Source of the DNA: Streblospio benedicti
Taxonomy: Eukaryota > Annelida > Polychaeta > Spionida > Spionidae
Length of the DNA stretch: 64,000 nucleotides
Direction of reading: 5' to 3'
Assembly (NCBI GenBank): GCA_019095985.1
Contig: CM032659.1
Location: 31,894,614-31,958,613 of the forward strand
Each line of letters starts with the position of its first letter. Positions within the stretch are counted from its first letter, which is position 1. The position numbers were made by a program, and so were the translations under genes. Shown one piece after another: positions 62,201 to 64,000 of the stretch. The notes under the pieces were generated by a model, which saw only the letters and a program-made list of their open reading frames with translations, was not told the DNA's origin and did no database searches.

Positions 62201-63214
62201 TCATAGGAAACTTTCTGTTGCAAAACCTTAAAATGGAAAAAGGTGCCCATTTATGGTCACACTAATCGACCTAGGAGTTCTGGATAAGTGACAAACATTT
62301 TCTATTGATGAATGTGAAGTATTAACTGATATGCCATTGTGATACAGAATCCTTTGGACTGAAATGTAAACATGTGGATTGTAACCGTTTACACGATGCA
62401 GCATTCGACACCACACCCCGTTCTCGTCACCCCAGGTATATGGTACAACTAGGAAGCTTTCACATGTCATCGCAATGGTCTGTCTGTCACCACCCTGGCC
62501 TGATCCATGCCACGCCAAAGTGGCCTAGAAAAGAGTCCATCTACATAGGGACCACTATATGAGTCATACATGCATATAATCTTACTAAGATAGGGAACGT
62601 TCAAAATTGACTTCAACCACATTTTGACACGCCCCAAAACGCCCCCCCCCCACCAGTCAACTATGGCTGTGATGTCAATTTCATGACATCCTCACCCAAA
62701 CCCCAAACCCATCAGTTAACCATCTAATCTAGCCAACATTCAAGATATGCCACATTGAAATTGAATCTGTGTGCAGTGTTGTAATGTGATTTACATGTAT
62801 GAACAAACATTCCAACAAATACAAAGCATTGATTTTATCTCCAGTGACACAAATTTAAATATCAATTGAAATTTGATATATCTTTAATACAGCCCGGCCC
62901 CGCCCCCGCCAACTTGTGGGATGACAACCCCCTTGTCAACTTTCTTCAACTTCTACTGACCCCCCCCCCCCCCCCCATTCATGGTTGAGGTCAATGGTGA
63001 ACGCTCCATTACTACCATCCTCTGCACTCACCGATCTCCGAGTTCTGGAAGAGGACGTAGGAGATTCGGGAGTTGAAGTAGATGATGATGGCGAAGGGCG
63101 CGACGAGCGTGAGCAGCGTGTCTGCGTACCCCGCGCCCGTCAGCAGCGCAGAGAACGCCGGCTTCGTGCGGCACTCACGGCGAGGAGGGGGCGGGGGCAG
63201 GGGCGAGCCCGGGG
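53270..63214 (-). CDS. Rhodopsin-family neuropeptide-type GPCR, 3' part (TM5 to C terminus)
   Basis: Exons, in transcript order: 63214-63032, 60775-60742, 60235-60118, 53972-53775 and 53503-53270. All junctions are in phase (2 nt carried into the first, then 1, 2, 0, 0). The first exon gives an extracellular loop 2 Cys (RRECRTKPAF) and TM5 (DTLLTLVAPFAIIIYFNSRI). A Ser/Asn-rich intracellular loop 3 follows, then TM6 (ITKMLIAVSMVFIALNLPSH) and TM7 with INFFLYSLVG in place of NPxxY, ending at DNFRAYLRQLL. This is the style of protostome peptide receptors; the ligand is unknown. The C-tail has two poly-Gly runs. A GTAAAG donor-like site at about 53313 could lead to another last exon. TM1-4 and the start lie beyond 64000. 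Intron 3 has repeated splice sites at both ends. Confidence 0.85.
53967..54240. repeat. Diverged tandem repeat carrying copies of the TM6-exon splice acceptor
   Basis: GATCTGAA, GAGAATRGTYGCTAG and CTCATTTGCATA-type words recur three times. The minus-strand acceptor TTCAG|ATC of the GPCR exon (boundary 53972) is repeated at 54100 and 54177. Confidence 0.7.
56201..56362. repeat. AGGCAGATCC foldback element, diverged copy 3 (GPCR intron 3)
   Basis: GGCATAGGAAGATCCACGGGGG at the left and AACCTGGATCTACCAGTATG at the right resemble the inverted ends at 53080-53256, around a G-rich centre. Confidence 0.5.
58195..58460 (+). mobile_element. A-tailed retroposon 3' end (LINE or SINE tail)
   Basis: GTGAAGTTTGAACGAAATCG, GCAACGGTTAAAGCTC and ACATACATACATAG resemble the conserved 3' tails of several animal LINE/SINE families and are followed by an A/AAAAAG run to about 58458. 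No coding part is attached; the family is not identified. Confidence 0.45.
60001..60125. repeat. 28-bp minisatellite made of repeated 5' splice sites of the GPCR gene
   Basis: CTCACCTTGACCTTGGGCAC-type units start at 60001, 60029, 60057, 60085 and 60113, exactly 28 bp apart. On the minus strand each contains CAAG|GTGAG. The unit starting at 60113 is the true exon end (boundary 60118). Confidence 0.92.
60413..60545. repeat. Palindrome with arms of about 50 bp (GPCR intron 2)
   Basis: CCGAAAATCGGA...GAGTTGAAA...CTGTTCATGACCTGC at 60413-60477 returns inverted at about 60497-60545. It is a near-perfect hairpin of a foldback element or recent inverted duplication. Confidence 0.8.
61986..62519. 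repeat. Large inverted repeat, arms about 165-170 bp (GPCR intron 1 of the visible part)
   Basis: The left arm 61986-62155 and right arm about 62359-62519 are inverted copies, sharing for example CGTGTAAACGGTTACAATCC and GGTGACGAGAACGGG. The centre is about 200 bp. Both arms give a similar open frame beginning MDCNRLH, which reflects the symmetry and not a gene. Confidence 0.85.
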
Positions 63215-63553
63215 CTACAACACGTGACATGGAGCGTGTCATTGTGATGGTTATATCTATATTATCGTCTCTTTCATTTTCTTGCTTTTAACTATCCTAA
63301 ATGATAAACACTTTTCTTTATATATCTTTATCACATGTTTCGAGTCAACAGACTCCTTCTCAAATAGAAAAGGTTGATGTTATACACTATATCTATAGAT
63401 CAACATATTTCTTCAAACACAACACTGTACTTTACCTTATCATTTACAGTTTCTGACAAATGACTATGTCCATCTTCTGAAGATTCAGTGTTGTGATTGA
63501 AGAAATGTGTAGATCTATAGAGAGTGTCATTGTAATGATGCATAGAACATTCT

Positions 63554-63733
63554 AGTACAGCCTCTCTATTAGGACCACATTTGGGACCAGCGTTAGGTGG
63601 TCTCAATAGAGAGGTGGTCTTTTATTTAGACGCTCGTTTTAGTAGCTTTATGAAGGTTTGAGACGGTGAAAAGTGGTCTTATTACAGAGGTGGTCTCAAT
63701 AGAGACGTGGTCTTAATTGGAGGTTCTACTGTA
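63554..63733. repeat. GACCACC dispersed repeat, best preserved copy
   Basis: GTACAGCCTCTCTATTAGGACC at the left and TTGGAGGTTCTACTGTA at the right are inverted ends. GGTCTCAATAGAGAGGTGGTC and a second similar block lie inside, making it internally palindromic. Confidence 0.75.
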
Positions 63734-63936
63734 TTTATAATAACAACAGCCTCACACCAGAACTCCACCTTGCGGTGCTTGGCAGTTGTAGGGGAAATGT
63801 AGACGTAGTGGTCCTCCAATCACACCTCACACCTCCCACGTCCCAAATGATAGCGTGTGTAGTTGGTGCGTGCTTGAATGTGTTAGTGTGGTTTCCCACG
63901 TCCCACTTGGTTTTATGATACTACTGTGTGTGTGGT

Positions 63937-63939
<3 letters not shown>

Positions 63940-64000
<61 letters not shown>
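63940..64000. repeat. (GT)n microsatellite cut by the window end
   Basis: TG repeat from about 63940 to the last base; its true length cannot be seen. Confidence 0.95.

Noticed and set aside
61876-62562. Two protein genes starting MDCNRLH on opposite strands
   Set aside because: They are mirror images produced by the inverted repeat, with no known domain or splice support.
63330-63365. ACATGTTTCGAGTCAACAGACTCCTTCTCAAA-like word also seen near 11250
   Set aside because: It resembles a short recurrent retroelement motif but is too short here to name an element or give borders.

Overview
The window looks like a nuclear genome segment from a marine invertebrate, most likely a lophotrochozoan (mollusc, brachiopod, annelid or similar). 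The reasons are: AT-rich spacer with GC-rich coding exons, many small exons with GT-AG introns of 0.3-6 kb, the frequent word tacatgta, a very long GT microsatellite, and several dispersed foldback repeats. There are no bacterial features. All calls, coordinates and splice phases were worked out by hand from the sequence; names rest on recognised motifs, not on database searches.

Layout. (1) 2053-6917, plus: six-exon type II membrane glycosyltransferase of the DXD sugar-binding (GT32-like) class. It appears to hold two related catalytic domains, the first having lost its DXD motif, and exon 2 carries one in-frame TGA. (2) 10373-22549, minus: eight-exon SH3BP5-like gene (coiled-coil Rab11 exchange-factor family), all junctions in phase. 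Its intron 5 holds a degenerating C2H2 zinc-finger gene (15965-16824, minus), a pseudo-tRNA-like piece and a 22-bp minisatellite. (3) 26751-30413, plus: intronless 1220-residue secreted protein with signal peptide, prodomain, an astacin-type domain that has lost its catalytic Glu and Met-turn Tyr, a CUB domain, about 16 EGF repeats and a Cys-rich tail. (4) 35979-41045, minus: complete six-exon SWEET sugar transporter (SLC50A1-like, 215 residues), whose introns carry three inserted elements with terminal inverted repeats. (5) 42474-43310, minus: decayed LINE reverse-transcriptase fragment. (6) 41.1-53.2 kb: mostly repeats, including a 475-bp GT tract, two related repeats around 44.4-45.1 and 48.2-48.5 kb, a tandem repeat broken by a 100-N gap, and one candidate orphan exon. 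(7) 53270-63214, minus: 3' half (TM5 to C terminus) of a rhodopsin-family, neuropeptide-type GPCR; its 5' exons lie beyond the window.

The genes do not form an operon or an obvious pathway; they are neighbouring, independently transcribed animal genes. The glycosyltransferase and SH3BP5 genes converge, while SH3BP5 and the astacin-like gene are divergent across a 3.8-kb spacer. The most unusual signal is in the GPCR gene: the long intron before TM6 begins with five tandem 28-bp copies of its own 5' splice site and ends with three copies of its own 3' splice-site motif. The catalytically dead, intronless astacin-CUB-EGF protein and the double-domain glycosyltransferase are the next most interesting.
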